A stretch of DNA of 64,000 nt from Pantoea septica (GTDB lineage: Bacteria > Pseudomonadota > Gammaproteobacteria > Enterobacterales > Enterobacteriaceae), in assembly GCF_002095575.1 (NCBI RefSeq), contig NZ_MLJJ01000011.1:1-64000 (forward strand). The letters are read 5' to 3'. The stretch's first letter is position 1; every line of letters begins with the position of its first letter. A program made the translations under genes and the position numbers. The notes beneath the pieces are model-generated. The model was not told the origin of the DNA and made no database searches. It saw only the letters and a list, made by a program, of their open reading frames with translations. Of this stretch, positions 31,960 through 40,553 are shown piece by piece.

Positions 31960-32604
31960 TTATGCGATTCTTGCGCGGATGCGACTGTAATCTTTGAGAT
32001 TAAAACGATATTCCGGCTGAAAGCTCGAGCGGCCATAATAGCAATAGATCAGCATCCTAATAGAGGCCATTGCCAGATAACCCCAGATGGCGCACAGTAC
32101 CGAAGGCGTCAGCCAGACGGTAAATAGCGTTACGCCAAGTCCAAAAAGCACAGACAGCGTTTCAGTAAATGCGATGCGGGTATATTGCTTTTCGCGCTGT
32201 AAAATAGCGCGATAATGCTGTCCCTGCGGGATAATAATAAAAATAACAGAGACCATTTCCAGCATAATGGCTATTTCAGGCTGCTGCAGGTAGTTGCCGA
32301 TAAGATCGCTGCCGGTAAACAGTACGGCGAAAATAACCAGGCTCAGCAGCATATTGCCCCAGTAAAGCATCGACTGATCGCGTACCGACAGCGTGCCGCT
32401 GCGGATCAGCGCATTGGAATAGCTGCGGTCAGCCAGCGTATCAATGACCAGCAGCCCGATGATGGCGATCGCCAGCAGGTTCAGCTCGTTAGCCTGCAGT
32501 ATTTGCGCCAGTAAAGAGAGCTGAAGTACCCCAATGCCGATGATTTTAATCGATGAAAGAATCGACCACTTTGCGCCGGTAAAGCTTCGTTCACGTATCG
32601 CCAT
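31960..32604 (-). pseudogene. Truncated polysaccharide flippase (WzxC-like), N-terminal half
   Basis: A 214-aa ORF resembling the first ~210 residues of MOP-family flippases such as WzxC (about 490 aa): an N-terminal FTGAKWSILSSIKIIGIGVLQ block, then LYWGNMLLSLVI and IIPQGQHYRAIL. It has about six hydrophobic segments and then stops at RIRARIA, so more than half of the 12-helix transporter is missing, and no remainder lies downstream before the terminator. It is therefore probably a non-functional remnant. No polysaccharide genes are adjacent, so it may be left from a lost surface-polysaccharide island. Confidence 0.65.
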
Positions 32605-32675
32605 GATATGCTCGTTAGGTACAGGTACCGAGTAAAATGTGACGTATGAAATAGCAGGCTATTTCACATCAATAA

Positions 32676-32942
32676 TTAATGCCATTCGCCTGCGCGAAGT
32701 CCAGACGCAGTACGCCAGGCTTCACCAGTTATTATTGATTCAATGCGATGGATTTCGGAAACGTAAATAATTTCCCCACTATTATTATTATCCCGGGACA
32801 GGGCCGTCTTTTCTGTGGTTAACAGAAAAGCGGCCAGGTCCTGGGCAAATCCCTTTATATTTTTATATTCTCCAGCCAGCATCCTACCGGCGATCTCAAC
32901 AAGTTCTTCTTCTGACAGCAGAGCCGTAGTTGAGCAATCCAT
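32676..32942 (-). CDS. Hypothetical protein, 88 aa
   Basis: An 88-aa acidic cytoplasmic protein starting MDCSTTALLSEEEL, with AGGAAA 8 bases before the ATG. It has no signal peptide, membrane segment or motif I recognise; the N-terminal half is probably helical (EELVEIAGRMLAGEY). It could share a transcript with the flippase fragment, 71 bases downstream. It may be a small regulatory or accessory protein, but nothing in the sequence decides this. Confidence 0.5.
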   Translation of the reverse strand: MDCSTTALLSEEELVEIAGRMLAGEYKNIKGFAQDLAAFLLTTEKTALSRDNNNSGEIIYVSEIHRIESIITGEAWRTASGLRAGEWH

Positions 32943-33374
32943 TTTTATTTCCTGGTGTTGTTATTTTTAAGTGTTGCTGTGTGTGGCTAATTTATACCTC
33001 GTTTTTTTTAATTCCACACCATAAGAAAAGTCTGATAACTTCGCTGCAGAAATAAATGGATTCACTCTTTGCATGAAATTTTTTTAACTTCCGTTCTAAA
33101 GGTTTATTAATCGTTGTGCAGTAAAAAGGGTAAACCGCGGGTATAAAAAATGCGCACGCGCAGAGAATGCATGTATTTCAGGCGTTACAGCGAAACGGCA
33201 GGGTTCGCTACCCAGGACTTTTCCCGGATAGCGGGCTTTAATGAAACTGTTGTGAATCGAGAAGATGGCTTATGAAAAAGGTGAAAGCGCTTATGCGTTT
33301 TTACTGAACTTTTTTCACTTTTCTGAGCCGTAAGGCCCAGCCATGACTAAAGATCGGCGGCTTCTTCGCCGGTT
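32943..33374. other. AT-rich intergenic stretch
   Basis: About 430 bases without a convincing gene; the longest stop-free pieces are very short. It holds the 88-aa gene's promoter region and the 3' end of the SRPBCC gene, where a short GC-rich repeat (CGGCGAAGAAGCCG) could be a weak terminator. Confidence 0.4.
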
Positions 33375-33770
33375 TTACTGGGTGAGCAGCCGGTTGAGAC
33401 GCGCGAGATCGCTTCTTACCCATTCAATATCCTGAGAAAACTTCCCGTCAGACATAAGTGGCTGGCGATAAACCACCATCACGACTTCCGCGCCCTGTTC
33501 ATTGGCGACCACGCGCATCGGCATATAAATCTCTTTACCAAAGCCGCTGTCAATCCAGTGATCCATGACGCCAAAGGGATTATGCGGGGTAAAGCGAAGC
33601 TTTAGTGAACCTTCCGGCCCGCGAGCGCGCCAGTAACTGCCTTCCTGCTCCAGCGTGCTGCTGCTCAGCCCAGAGGCCCATTTGGCGAAGTATTCCGGCT
33701 TCCAGATCGTTTCATATAAATCTAACCAGTTACGCGCAATGGTCTGACTGACAACCTGGGACAACAACAT
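33375..33770 (-). CDS. SRPBCC-family protein
   Basis: A 131-aa protein that looks like a START/SRPBCC-fold ligand-binding domain: an N-terminal strand-helix (TIARNWLDLYETIWKPEYFAKWASGL) followed by beta strands with LRFTPHNPFGVMDHWI and a long C-terminal helix. No signal peptide. Members often bind hydrophobic ligands; no substrate can be inferred. It stands alone, 126 bases from the upstream D-amino acid enzyme gene. Confidence 0.65.
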   Translation of the reverse strand: MLLSQVVSQTIARNWLDLYETIWKPEYFAKWASGLSSSTLEQEGSYWRARGPEGSLKLRFTPHNPFGVMDHWIDSGFGKEIYMPMRVVANEQGAEVVMVVYRQPLMSDGKFSQDIEWVRSDLARLNRLLTQ

Positions 33771-33866
33771 GCTACCTCCGGAACCGGGTTAAAAAGGCAT
33801 TAAAGCATGTTGGGCGCAGGGGGAGAATCGCGCGCAGCCAGAAGTGTGGCGCAGACAGGGTTTCAT

Positions 33867-33890
33867 CCGGCAGGCCGGGCGGCCTGCCGG
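33867..33890 (-). terminator. Hairpin after the D-serine dehydratase-like gene
   Basis: A perfect 10-base stem CCGGCAGGCC/GGCCTGCCGG with a 4-base loop lies 7 bases beyond the stop. No T run follows on the minus strand, so it may be a weak terminator or an mRNA 3'-end protector. Confidence 0.5.
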
Positions 33891-33896
33891 GAACGA

Positions 33897-35033
33897 TCAG
33901 AGGAAACGTCCGCGCGCGTCAATCGACTGGCGCTCTGCGCGACCATCGGCGTGACGCAGCACATAACTATCCGACTGCGCCATAACCGCACAGCTGTGAT
34001 TGGGGTAAATACGGAGCAGGGTGCCAACGCGGGGCGCGCTGTCCTGCCTGGCGATAAAGCCATGCTCCTCCGACAGCTTGCTAATCTCATAGCAGGTGCC
34101 GCTCTCATCGACGGCGACGCCGAAGCCGCTGGCGCTGGTGCCGTGCGGCCCTTTATCGGAACTCAACATTTTAGAACCCGCATCGATAATGATGAAATGG
34201 CGGTTTACCGCAACCACGCGAGCGATCACGCTCAGCGCCAGCTCGTCAACACGGCTCAGGCCTAGGCGGCAGGCGGTCAGATCGAGCAGGGCGTAGTTTC
34301 CCGGACGGATCTCATCGGTTCCGTCGGCCACCGGCGCGGCGAGCGCTGTAGGCGTCGCGCCAACGGAAACAGGGCAGTAGGCGAAACCCGCTGCGCGCAG
34401 CTGGCCTTGTACCTGCTGCATCAGTCGCGCCTCTTGCTGAGCGATCTCCGCAATGGCGTCGCGGTTCCCCGCGCCGTAGGCGTGCCCGGCGTGCGAGACC
34501 AGACCGGCAAAACGTAGCCGCGCCGCCTGCATTGCCTGCGCCAGCCTTACCGCGTCGTCGCGATGCGGATCGACGCCGATACGGTGGAGTCCGACATCTA
34601 CCTTAATCGCCACCCCAACGTCGGCATCAGGCTGCTGGCGTAGCGCCTCGGCAATAGCGGCTATGCCATATGGCGCATCGACAATTAAGGTAACTTTCGC
34701 CTGATGCTGCGCCGCCAGCGTCAGCAGCTGCGCAATGCTGTCGGCGCGAATCACCGGATAGGCCAGCAGGATGTCGCGCTCGCCGCCGTGAATAAAGACT
34801 TCGCCTTCGCCTGGTTTGGAGACGGTGATGCCGCAGGCGCCCAGCGAACGCTGGCGGCGGGCAATATAGAGGCTTTTATGCGTTTTGATATGGGGACGAA
34901 GCGCGACGCCTGCGCGACTGGCTTTCTCCTGCATAGTCTGCAGATTGCTTTCCAGCCTGTCGGCGTCGATTTCAATATAGGGCGTGAGGCGATCGTCAGG
35001 CAGAGGACGTTGCCAGCGTTGGTTCATATCCAT
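33897..35033 (-). CDS. DSD1-family PLP enzyme (D-serine dehydratase / D-threonine aldolase-like)
   Basis: A 378-aa fold-type III PLP protein. An alanine-racemase-like N-terminal barrel has LRPHIKTHK, whose lysine holds PLP. The C-terminal D-serine dehydratase-like domain ends with YPNHSCAVM, whose His and Cys bind zinc in eukaryotic DSD1. It probably cleaves or deaminates a D-3-hydroxy amino acid; family alone does not say whether D-Ser dehydration or D-Thr aldol cleavage. I chose the ATG giving MDMNQRW, with AGGAAC upstream, over one 12 codons earlier. Confidence 0.8.
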   Translation of the reverse strand: MDMNQRWQRPLPDDRLTPYIEIDADRLESNLQTMQEKASRAGVALRPHIKTHKSLYIARRQRSLGACGITVSKPGEGEVFIHGGERDILLAYPVIRADSIAQLLTLAAQHQAKVTLIVDAPYGIAAIAEALRQQPDADVGVAIKVDVGLHRIGVDPHRDDAVRLAQAMQAARLRFAGLVSHAGHAYGAGNRDAIAEIAQQEARLMQQVQGQLRAAGFAYCPVSVGATPTALAAPVADGTDEIRPGNYALLDLTACRLGLSRVDELALSVIARVVAVNRHFIIIDAGSKMLSSDKGPHGTSASGFGVAVDESGTCYEISKLSEEHGFIARQDSAPRVGTLLRIYPNHSCAVMAQSDSYVLRHADGRAERQSIDARGRFL

Positions 35034-35102
35034 ACGAGGTTCCTGCACAAACAGAGAGAGCCTCATCATTCAGCAATCTGCTGCGAGATGCCAGCCGCAG
35101 AA

Positions 35103-35138
35103 AGCGAAAACCGCATCATGATGGTCGTCATGATGCGG
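35103..35138 (-). terminator. Intrinsic terminator of lpxP
   Basis: On the minus strand an 11-base stem CCGCATCATGA/TCATGATGCGG with a 6-base loop is followed by TTTTCGCTTT, just after the lpxP stop. Confidence 0.85.
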
Positions 35139-35150
35139 CTGCGGAACAGA

Positions 35151-36074
35151 CTAAACGTAGAGCGATGCTTCACCCGGCGGGCGGGTTTTGAAGCGGCGGT
35201 GCAGCCACAGATACTGCTCCGGCGCACGCAGAATCTGGCTTTCGATCACCTTGTTCATATAGGCGGCGGCGGCGGCTTCATCGGTATGCGGGTAGTTTTC
35301 CAGCTCGGGATCGATAATCAGCTGATAGCCGTAATTATCGGGATTGCGGATCAGCGAGATGGTCAGCATCGCCGGATTGGCCAGGCGCGACAGAACAAAG
35401 GTGCCGTTGGTGGTCGCGGCTTTCTCAACGGCGAACAGTGGAGCGAAGACGCTGCCTTTCGGACCGTAATCCTGATCCGGCGCAAACCACACTGATTCGC
35501 CTTTCTTCAGCGCATGCACCATACCGCGCAAATCGCGTCGATCGATCATTGCCTTGTTGGATCGCATACGGCCTTTGGTCTGCGCCCACTCCATCGCCCG
35601 GTTGTTGTGTGGGCGGTACATCGCCATCATCGGCTGACATAAACCACTGATGCGGCCGCCCAGCTCCAGCGACATAAAGTGCACGCCGATAACCATTACG
35701 CCGCGCTTCTGCTCCATGGCGGACCGCAGATGGTGCAAGCCTGACACCTCAAACAGTTTTTTCACCGCGCGATCGGACCAGAACCATGCGATGCCGGTTT
35801 CCATCAGCGCCATGCCCAGCGAAGCGAAGTTGCCCGCGATCATGCGCTCTATATCGTGTTCGGCAATGCCGGGAAAGCAGAGTTCGATGTTGCGTCGCGT
35901 AATACGTTCCCGACGCTTAAGGAAATGACGAGAAAGCGTGCCGGCGTTGGCGCCGAGACGCATCAGAAGAGGATAAGGAAGCTGAACCAGCAGCCACAGG
36001 ATGCCCAGACCTAACCAGGTTAACCAGTAACGCGGATGCAGCATTGAACGGCAGAAAGCTCCGGTCTTTTTCAT
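35151..36074 (-). CDS. lpxP: LpxP-like lipid A secondary acyltransferase
   Basis: A 307-aa LpxL/LpxM/LpxP-family enzyme with one N-terminal membrane anchor and the catalytic H-X4-E motif in GVHFMSLELGGR. LHPRYWLTWLGLGILWLLVQLPYP and the end FKTRPPGEASLYV are closest, from memory, to E. coli LpxP, the cold-induced palmitoleoyltransferase that acts on Kdo2-lipid IVA at the inner membrane. LpxL (lauroyl) cannot be excluded by sequence reading alone. It sits in the accessory region rather than next to its E. coli neighbours. Confidence 0.85.
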   Translation of the reverse strand: MKKTGAFCRSMLHPRYWLTWLGLGILWLLVQLPYPLLMRLGANAGTLSRHFLKRRERITRRNIELCFPGIAEHDIERMIAGNFASLGMALMETGIAWFWSDRAVKKLFEVSGLHHLRSAMEQKRGVMVIGVHFMSLELGGRISGLCQPMMAMYRPHNNRAMEWAQTKGRMRSNKAMIDRRDLRGMVHALKKGESVWFAPDQDYGPKGSVFAPLFAVEKAATTNGTFVLSRLANPAMLTISLIRNPDNYGYQLIIDPELENYPHTDEAAAAAYMNKVIESQILRAPEQYLWLHRRFKTRPPGEASLYV

Positions 36075-36598
36075 AGCGCACCTTTATGTGATGAATGTAT
36101 GTATCGCATAAAGAAGCACTTCCCTAAGTTCCCCAGGCGCTACAGCTTGTAGTCAATCGGACCGGCACATTAGCAAAAAGTGCCGCGAAAGAAAGTGAAA
36201 CTGCGGAATCATATGGAGATGAATGTTTCATTGAACGGGTGATTATCGTTAAGAGAAAGAATGTTGTCGATAGAATAAACATTAAAAACAGTGTGTTAGT
36301 TAGATTCCGAAGCGGCAGCCTATAGCAGAAGCACTAACATTAAGAGTGGTCTGGAAATGAATGCTTATGTTTATTTACGCAGAATTTACGCTAGCGGAGA
36401 GAGAAAACGGCCAAAAGCTCGCCCAGAGGCGAGCCTTTCGTATAGCAGATGTCGCCTGTCACTCGATGATCTGAAGCTGAATGTTGATTACAATAAAATA
36501 AATAATATTTATCAACATTTTAATGGATGATTCTTGTGACAGTTTCATATTTGTAAAAAAGTTCTAAATGCAAATTTTTCCTATCGTTGGAGCAAAAA
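36075..36598. other. Gap upstream of lpxP
   Basis: About 520 AT-rich bases with no supportable gene. It carries the lpxP promoter region. At 36411-36434 it has a hairpin GCTCGCC/GGCGAGC followed by TTTTGG on the minus strand, a candidate terminator for transcripts coming down from the DUF3289/DUF943 array. Confidence 0.45.
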
Positions 36599-37060
36599 TC
36601 AGGTGCGGAATGCCCTAATGTAGTGAAACTTCATATTCATAACGTCAGTTTTGCGTGGTAAGGCTAAATTAGAGCGGCAAGTATCAAAATTGACGAGATC
36701 ATCCCGGTATTTTCTGCCTGTTTTCGTGTTCTCCAGGATAACCGCGCCAATTTCTATAATATCCATCTGTTCCCACTCGATAAGGTGAGTAGGATCAGGT
36801 TACTTATAGAAGATGATCATTCCCGCATGAGCAAGCAGAAGTAACTCTGCTTCTTCACAATCGAGATGTTTGGTTGCCAGCGGTAGGGGGTAATAATCAA
36901 ATAGTGCGATAAAATCACTCATCTGCTACGTTCTCCATCCACGCAATCGCTTTACTGAAAGGAGCTTGAGGCAGGCGGTAAGGCGTTGCCGCTTTTCTCT
37001 CCGTCGAGATAGGCTCCCGGCCATTTTGCTGCTTCCACAGATCTGGTGCAAGTAGGTTAG
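36599..37060 (-). pseudogene. Degraded small ORFs downstream of the array
   Basis: Three minus-strand coding-like pieces lie head to tail. One frame ends ...SKAIAWMENVADE at 36919. A 40-aa ORF (36800-36922), MSDFIALFDYYPLPLATK, overlaps that stop as ATGA. A 55-aa ORF (36599-36766), MDIIEIGAVILENTKTG, follows. The ATGA overlap argues they were real genes; the short lengths and lack of an intact start for the first argue decay. I do not recognise them; phage tail or effector-island genes are possible. Confidence 0.35.
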
Positions 37061-37123
37061 AGCGGATGATTTTATTGCTGTCCCCATACGAGGGAGAGGG
37101 ATTCTATTCGTCTTTAAGTTTTA

Positions 37124-37570
37124 TTATATTACCGTTTTTTTTATATGGTATTCGCCATCATTTACTGTAAATATAGCGCCTCTGTTTTTGCTGTAACTGA
37201 TTGAAAAAACCCTATCTTTTTCGATGCAGTTTATAGGGGGAGGCATATCAATAAAGCAAAGCCTGTCATATTTCCCTTCCTCTTTATAACCCTCTCCAAA
37301 TAACCAGACGGTCAGATAAAAATAGCCATTTTTATCAGGTTTAGGAATGCCATATTTATCTTTTAGTATATCCTTATTTTTTAGCCACCAGTTAATTTTT
37401 CCTTTATCAGTCGGCGGGAAACTGTTGACCAAAAGATCACTAAAACCACTACTTCTGTGATGAACGGCTATGATCTCCACGGGACGAAGAGACAACCAAA
37501 GCCAATAGCTAATTAGCACGCAGCCAGCCAGAAAGAGCAGAACAATAGTTTTCTTGTTTTTCACTCTCAT
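37124..37570 (-). CDS. DUF943-type single-pass membrane protein, copy A
   Basis: A 148-aa protein of the enterobacterial DUF943 type. It starts with a basic MRVKNKK, has one hydrophobic helix (about residues 8-27) leading into WLSLRPVEIIAVH, then a presumably periplasmic domain with GKINWWLKNKDILKDKYGIPKPDKNGYF, FGEGYKEEGKYDRLCFIDMPPPINCI and an ending with SKNRGAIF. Its ATG overlaps the DUF3289-A stop (ATGA), so the pair is coupled. Its C-terminus differs from the other copies (ends HIKKTVI rather than VKNKSD). Function is unknown; a membrane immunity protein is one possibility. Confidence 0.8.
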   Translation of the reverse strand: MRVKNKKTIVLLFLAGCVLISYWLWLSLRPVEIIAVHHRSSGFSDLLVNSFPPTDKGKINWWLKNKDILKDKYGIPKPDKNGYFYLTVWLFGEGYKEEGKYDRLCFIDMPPPINCIEKDRVFSISYSKNRGAIFTVNDGEYHIKKTVI

Positions 37571-38409
37571 TTGCGAGTTCCTGTAATTTCTATGGTGGCT
37601 TCCATATTGGTCATGAATGGCTTGAAGCAAAACTGATTGTACCGCTGGAGAACAAACCAAATGCGGAAGAAATGGAGCTGGCTGAATTTTGTTTTCAGAA
37701 TATCATCGCTATCCAGACCAAAATGATCCTGGACTTTATAATGTACCACTGCGCGGAAACGGCCATTATCAAGATGTAGCGATTTTATGGCGATATGCGT
37801 TGCCCAGGTATCATGGACGGTAATACCCATGCCGTTATAATTATCCTGGAATCTGTCGAATTTTGGCAACCTTCCACCAGATAAGGCTTCATACAACTTT
37901 GCCTTTTCAATAGATGGATAAATATTATTTTCCCAGTCTATATTGTCTTCAAACGCTTTCTGCAATAACAAGCGTGTACTATTTTCCTTTGAGTTATCCC
38001 TGATAATATGCTCTTTCAATGCTCTGTCCAGCGAAACATCGCGGAAGGGCGTACCATTGCCGTGCTGCATGTGAGTGATCATCTTTTCGATCAGGTGGCT
38101 GTACGGCCCGTAAAAGGAAAACTTGCGGGATAACGAGCGAAATTCATCAAACAGCATTGCGGCGCACTGCCGTCGGGTAATCTTTTCACCCTGGCCGCGC
38201 AGATTACAGCAGAACATGGACTGGGGACGATCCATTGAGGAACGCCGGGTAAGCGTCCAGGGATCAACCCGGTCAGAAATGTAATCCAGCCGGTAATGGG
38301 ATTTTAACTGTGCTTCGGTTAAGTCGCCGCAGCGCATATCTTTAGCGCCGTAGTCGTCCATCCGGTTTTGGGTTTTGAATAGGGTGCAGGGTAACTGTAG
38401 TGCAGCCAT
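37567..38409 (-). CDS. DUF3289-type protein, copy A
   Basis: A 280-aa cytoplasmic-looking protein (no signal peptide or membrane helix) of the DUF3289 type. Residues 1-124 (from MAALQLPCTLFKTQNRMDDYG to GNGTPFRD) and 181-280 (from LPKFDRFQDN) are nearly identical to the other three copies. Residues 125-180 differ, here with NIDWENNIYPSIEKAKL. DUF3289 domains, as I recall, also occur as C-terminal extensions of type VI Hcp proteins in related genera, hinting at an effector role; no Hcp or VgrG is in this window. Confidence 0.8.
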   Translation of the reverse strand: MAALQLPCTLFKTQNRMDDYGAKDMRCGDLTEAQLKSHYRLDYISDRVDPWTLTRRSSMDRPQSMFCCNLRGQGEKITRRQCAAMLFDEFRSLSRKFSFYGPYSHLIEKMITHMQHGNGTPFRDVSLDRALKEHIIRDNSKENSTRLLLQKAFEDNIDWENNIYPSIEKAKLYEALSGGRLPKFDRFQDNYNGMGITVHDTWATHIAIKSLHLDNGRFRAVVHYKVQDHFGLDSDDILKTKFSQLHFFRIWFVLQRYNQFCFKPFMTNMEATIEITGTRK

Positions 38410-38427
38410 CGTGACACATTCCTTGTG

Positions 38428-38522
38428 TTATCGTCCTTTGAGGTCTTCACAGAGAATAATACGCGGTGAAAGGTCAGAGTGTAAATATTGTACAGCCTCT
38501 GCCCGTAAATTTTTGCGGATTC
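38428..38522 (-). pseudogene. Tail of the 58-aa ORF, copy A
   Basis: Upstream of DUF3289-A only the last ~30 codons of the 58-aa ORF survive, reading ...LRAEAVQYLHSDLSPRI then ILCEDLKGR and a stop. The sequence then jumps at a GGGGCAGGGGG run (38523-38533) straight into the 3' flank of DUF943-B. The start and the primase-like fragment seen in units B and C are deleted. Confidence 0.6.
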
Positions 38523-38571
38523 GGGGCAGGGGGAATGATTTTATTGCTGTTTCTACGCGAGAGGAGCGGTT

Positions 38572-39035
38572 CTAATCTGATTTATTTTTTATCATCTTAC
38601 CGCTGTCGTTTAGACGATATGTACCGCTATCCAAAGAGAAATAAGTCCCGGTATTCTTACTGCTATTCACCATTAGAACAGAATTTTTATCGATGCAATT
38701 TATTGGTGGTTTCATATCAGTAAAACAACGTCTATCATATTTGCCTTGTTCCTTGTATCCATCGCCAAAATCCCAAAAAATAACAGCAAAATAGCCAGAG
38801 GATGATGGTTTAGGAATGTTATATTTTTTTTCAACATATCTTTATTTTTTAGCCACCAGTTGATTTTACCCCTATCCGTAAATGGGAAAGCTTTAACTAA
38901 AACAGAAGCATGGCTACCATCCTCATGAACGGCGACAATCGCCACCGGACGCAGTGATAACCAAAGCCAGTAACCTGGCAGAACACAGGCAGTCAGGAAA
39001 ACCAGAATCAAGATTTTTTTATTTTTTACTGTCAT
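38572..39035 (-). pseudogene. DUF943-type gene, copy B, frameshifted in an A8 tract
   Basis: Starts MTVKNKKILILVFL with the usual membrane helix and RPVAIVAVH and reads in frame to KNKDMLKK. At the A8 run (38824-38831) the frame is lost. One more A would restore KYNIPKP and continue in frame to GTYRLNDSG, ending KNKSD at 38574. As written, the product is a 107-aa protein with a wrong tail. Either a true loss, a slippage-prone (phase-variable) tract, or a sequencing error. It overlaps the DUF3289-B 3' end by 17 bases. Confidence 0.7.
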
Positions 39036-39873
39036 TACGCCCTCCAGTGATTTCTGCGGTAGCTTCCATGTTGCTTATAAAAGGTTTAAAACCAAACTGA
39101 TTGTATCGCTGGAGAACAAACCAGATGCGGAAGAAATGGAACTGGCTGAATTTTGTTTTCAGTATATCGTCGCTGTCAAGGCCAAAGTGATCCTGTACTT
39201 TGTAGTGCACAACTGCCCGGTATCGATCATTTTCAATATGTAGTGATTTTATGGTGATATGTGTTGCCCAGGTGTCATGGACGGTGATCCCCATGCCGTT
39301 GAAATTATCCTGGAAGCGGTCAAATTTAGGGAGTTTTCCATCCAGGATGGCATCCATTAGTTGATATTTTTCACTTTCCGGAAAATACTTGTTTTCCCAG
39401 ACGATGCCTGTTTTTAAGGCTTTTGATAACAGAATGCGTGTACTGTTCTTCTCTGACGAATCCCTGATAATATGCTCTTTCAATGCCCTGTCCAGCGCCA
39501 TATCGCGGAAGGGCGTACCATTGCCGTTCTGCATATGAGTGATCATCTTTTCGATCAGGTGGCTGTAGGGCCCGTAAAGGGAAAACTTGCGGGATAACGA
39601 GCGGAACTCGTCAAACAGCATTGCTGCGCACTGCCGTCGGGTAATCTTTTCACCCTGGCCGCGCAGATTACAGCAGAACATGGACTGGGGACGATCCATT
39701 GAGGAACGCCGGGTAAGCGTCCAGGGATCAACCCGGTCAGAAATGTAATCCAGCCGGTAATGGGATTTTAACTGTGCTTCGGTTAAGTCGCCGCAGCGCA
39801 TATCTTTAGCGCCGTAGTCGTCCATCCGGTTTTGGGTTTTGAATAGGGTGCAGGGAAACTGTAGTGCGGCCAT
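39019..39873 (-). CDS. DUF3289-type protein, copy B
   Basis: A 284-aa homologue of the other array copies with the same conserved ends. The variable patch reads GIVWENKYFPESEKYQLMDAI before the shared KLPKFDRFQDN. It starts MAALQFPCTLF; a start five codons upstream (MECVTM) is possible but absent from other units. The paired DUF943 gene is frameshifted, so if the pair is a toxin/antidote this unit would be unprotected unless the partner is still made. Confidence 0.8.
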   Translation of the reverse strand: MAALQFPCTLFKTQNRMDDYGAKDMRCGDLTEAQLKSHYRLDYISDRVDPWTLTRRSSMDRPQSMFCCNLRGQGEKITRRQCAAMLFDEFRSLSRKFSLYGPYSHLIEKMITHMQNGNGTPFRDMALDRALKEHIIRDSSEKNSTRILLSKALKTGIVWENKYFPESEKYQLMDAILDGKLPKFDRFQDNFNGMGITVHDTWATHITIKSLHIENDRYRAVVHYKVQDHFGLDSDDILKTKFSQFHFFRIWFVLQRYNQFGFKPFISNMEATAEITGGRNDSKK

Positions 39874-40451
39874 CGTGACACATTCCATGTGTTATCGCCC
39901 TTTGAGGTCTTCACAGGGAATAATACGCGGTGAAAGGTCAGAGTGTAAATATTGTACAGCCTCTGCATGTAATTTTTTGCAGATTCCGGGCAGGTGTAAT
40001 AAATCGTGCGCCGTGGCACCGACAAAATCAGTCTTTCTGGTGGAGCTCTGCATGGACCGTTTACCCATCGGGATACATCGCCGTCAATGCTGGCAATCGT
40101 AAAGCCTGCTTCCTGCATCAGTAACATATCTACAGCCTCGCCAGTTGCCTGGCGTTCTTTCGGTTCCACCAGCCGGGAGTATTCAGGCACGATGCGCAGG
40201 CGTGGATTTTCAGCTGTATGGCTTGCAGTCTGGTACACCAGCATCGAATAGCGCTTTAAAACAGGCATCAGCATCTGGATTGCACCGGGGGTGCTGTCGT
40301 CAATATCAGTGCCACCAAACGCACACGCCGCCATATTTGACACAATACGCCGCAGCCTGGCTTCTTTCGTCGGAAGTGAGAACCATCGTAGTTTTTCATT
40401 CTCTTTGCGGCGCTCTGCCTTTGTCATTTCTGGTGTGATGGAAATTTGCAC
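39783..40451 (-). pseudogene. Phage-primase-like N-terminal fragment, copy B
   Basis: An open frame of 222 codons (GTG start). Its first ~125 codons look coding: MTKAERRKENEKLRWFSLP, AFGGTDIDDSTPGAIQ, LVYQTASHTAENPRLRIV. These resemble the N-terminal primase-like region of phage or plasmid replication proteins (from memory, moderate). Past codon ~130 the frame overlaps the better-supported 58-aa ORF and then 91 bases of DUF3289-B, so the true gene is probably broken near 40068. It is 97% or so identical to copy C. Confidence 0.4.
39892..40068 (-). CDS. 58-aa ORF preceding DUF3289, copy B
   Basis: Reads MGKRSMQSSTRKTDFVGATA, DLLHLPGICKKLHAEAV, HSDLSPRIIPCEDLKGR and stops 18 bases before the DUF3289-B ATG. 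Differences among the four copies are often silent in this frame (GGG/GGA Gly, CGT/CGG Arg) but change residues in the competing 222-codon frame, which supports this one. No known family recognised; it could be a real small gene or the tail of a lost larger one. No strong ribosome site precedes it. Confidence 0.45.
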   Translation of the reverse strand: MGKRSMQSSTRKTDFVGATAHDLLHLPGICKKLHAEAVQYLHSDLSPRIIPCEDLKGR

Positions 40452-40553
40452 ACATTTAGATAAAATTGCCTTGCTGAGGTCAGAAAAGCAGTTAGCGGTA
40501 AACCGGGCAGGGGATGATTTTTTGCTGTCTCTACGCGAGGGAAAAACCTAATC

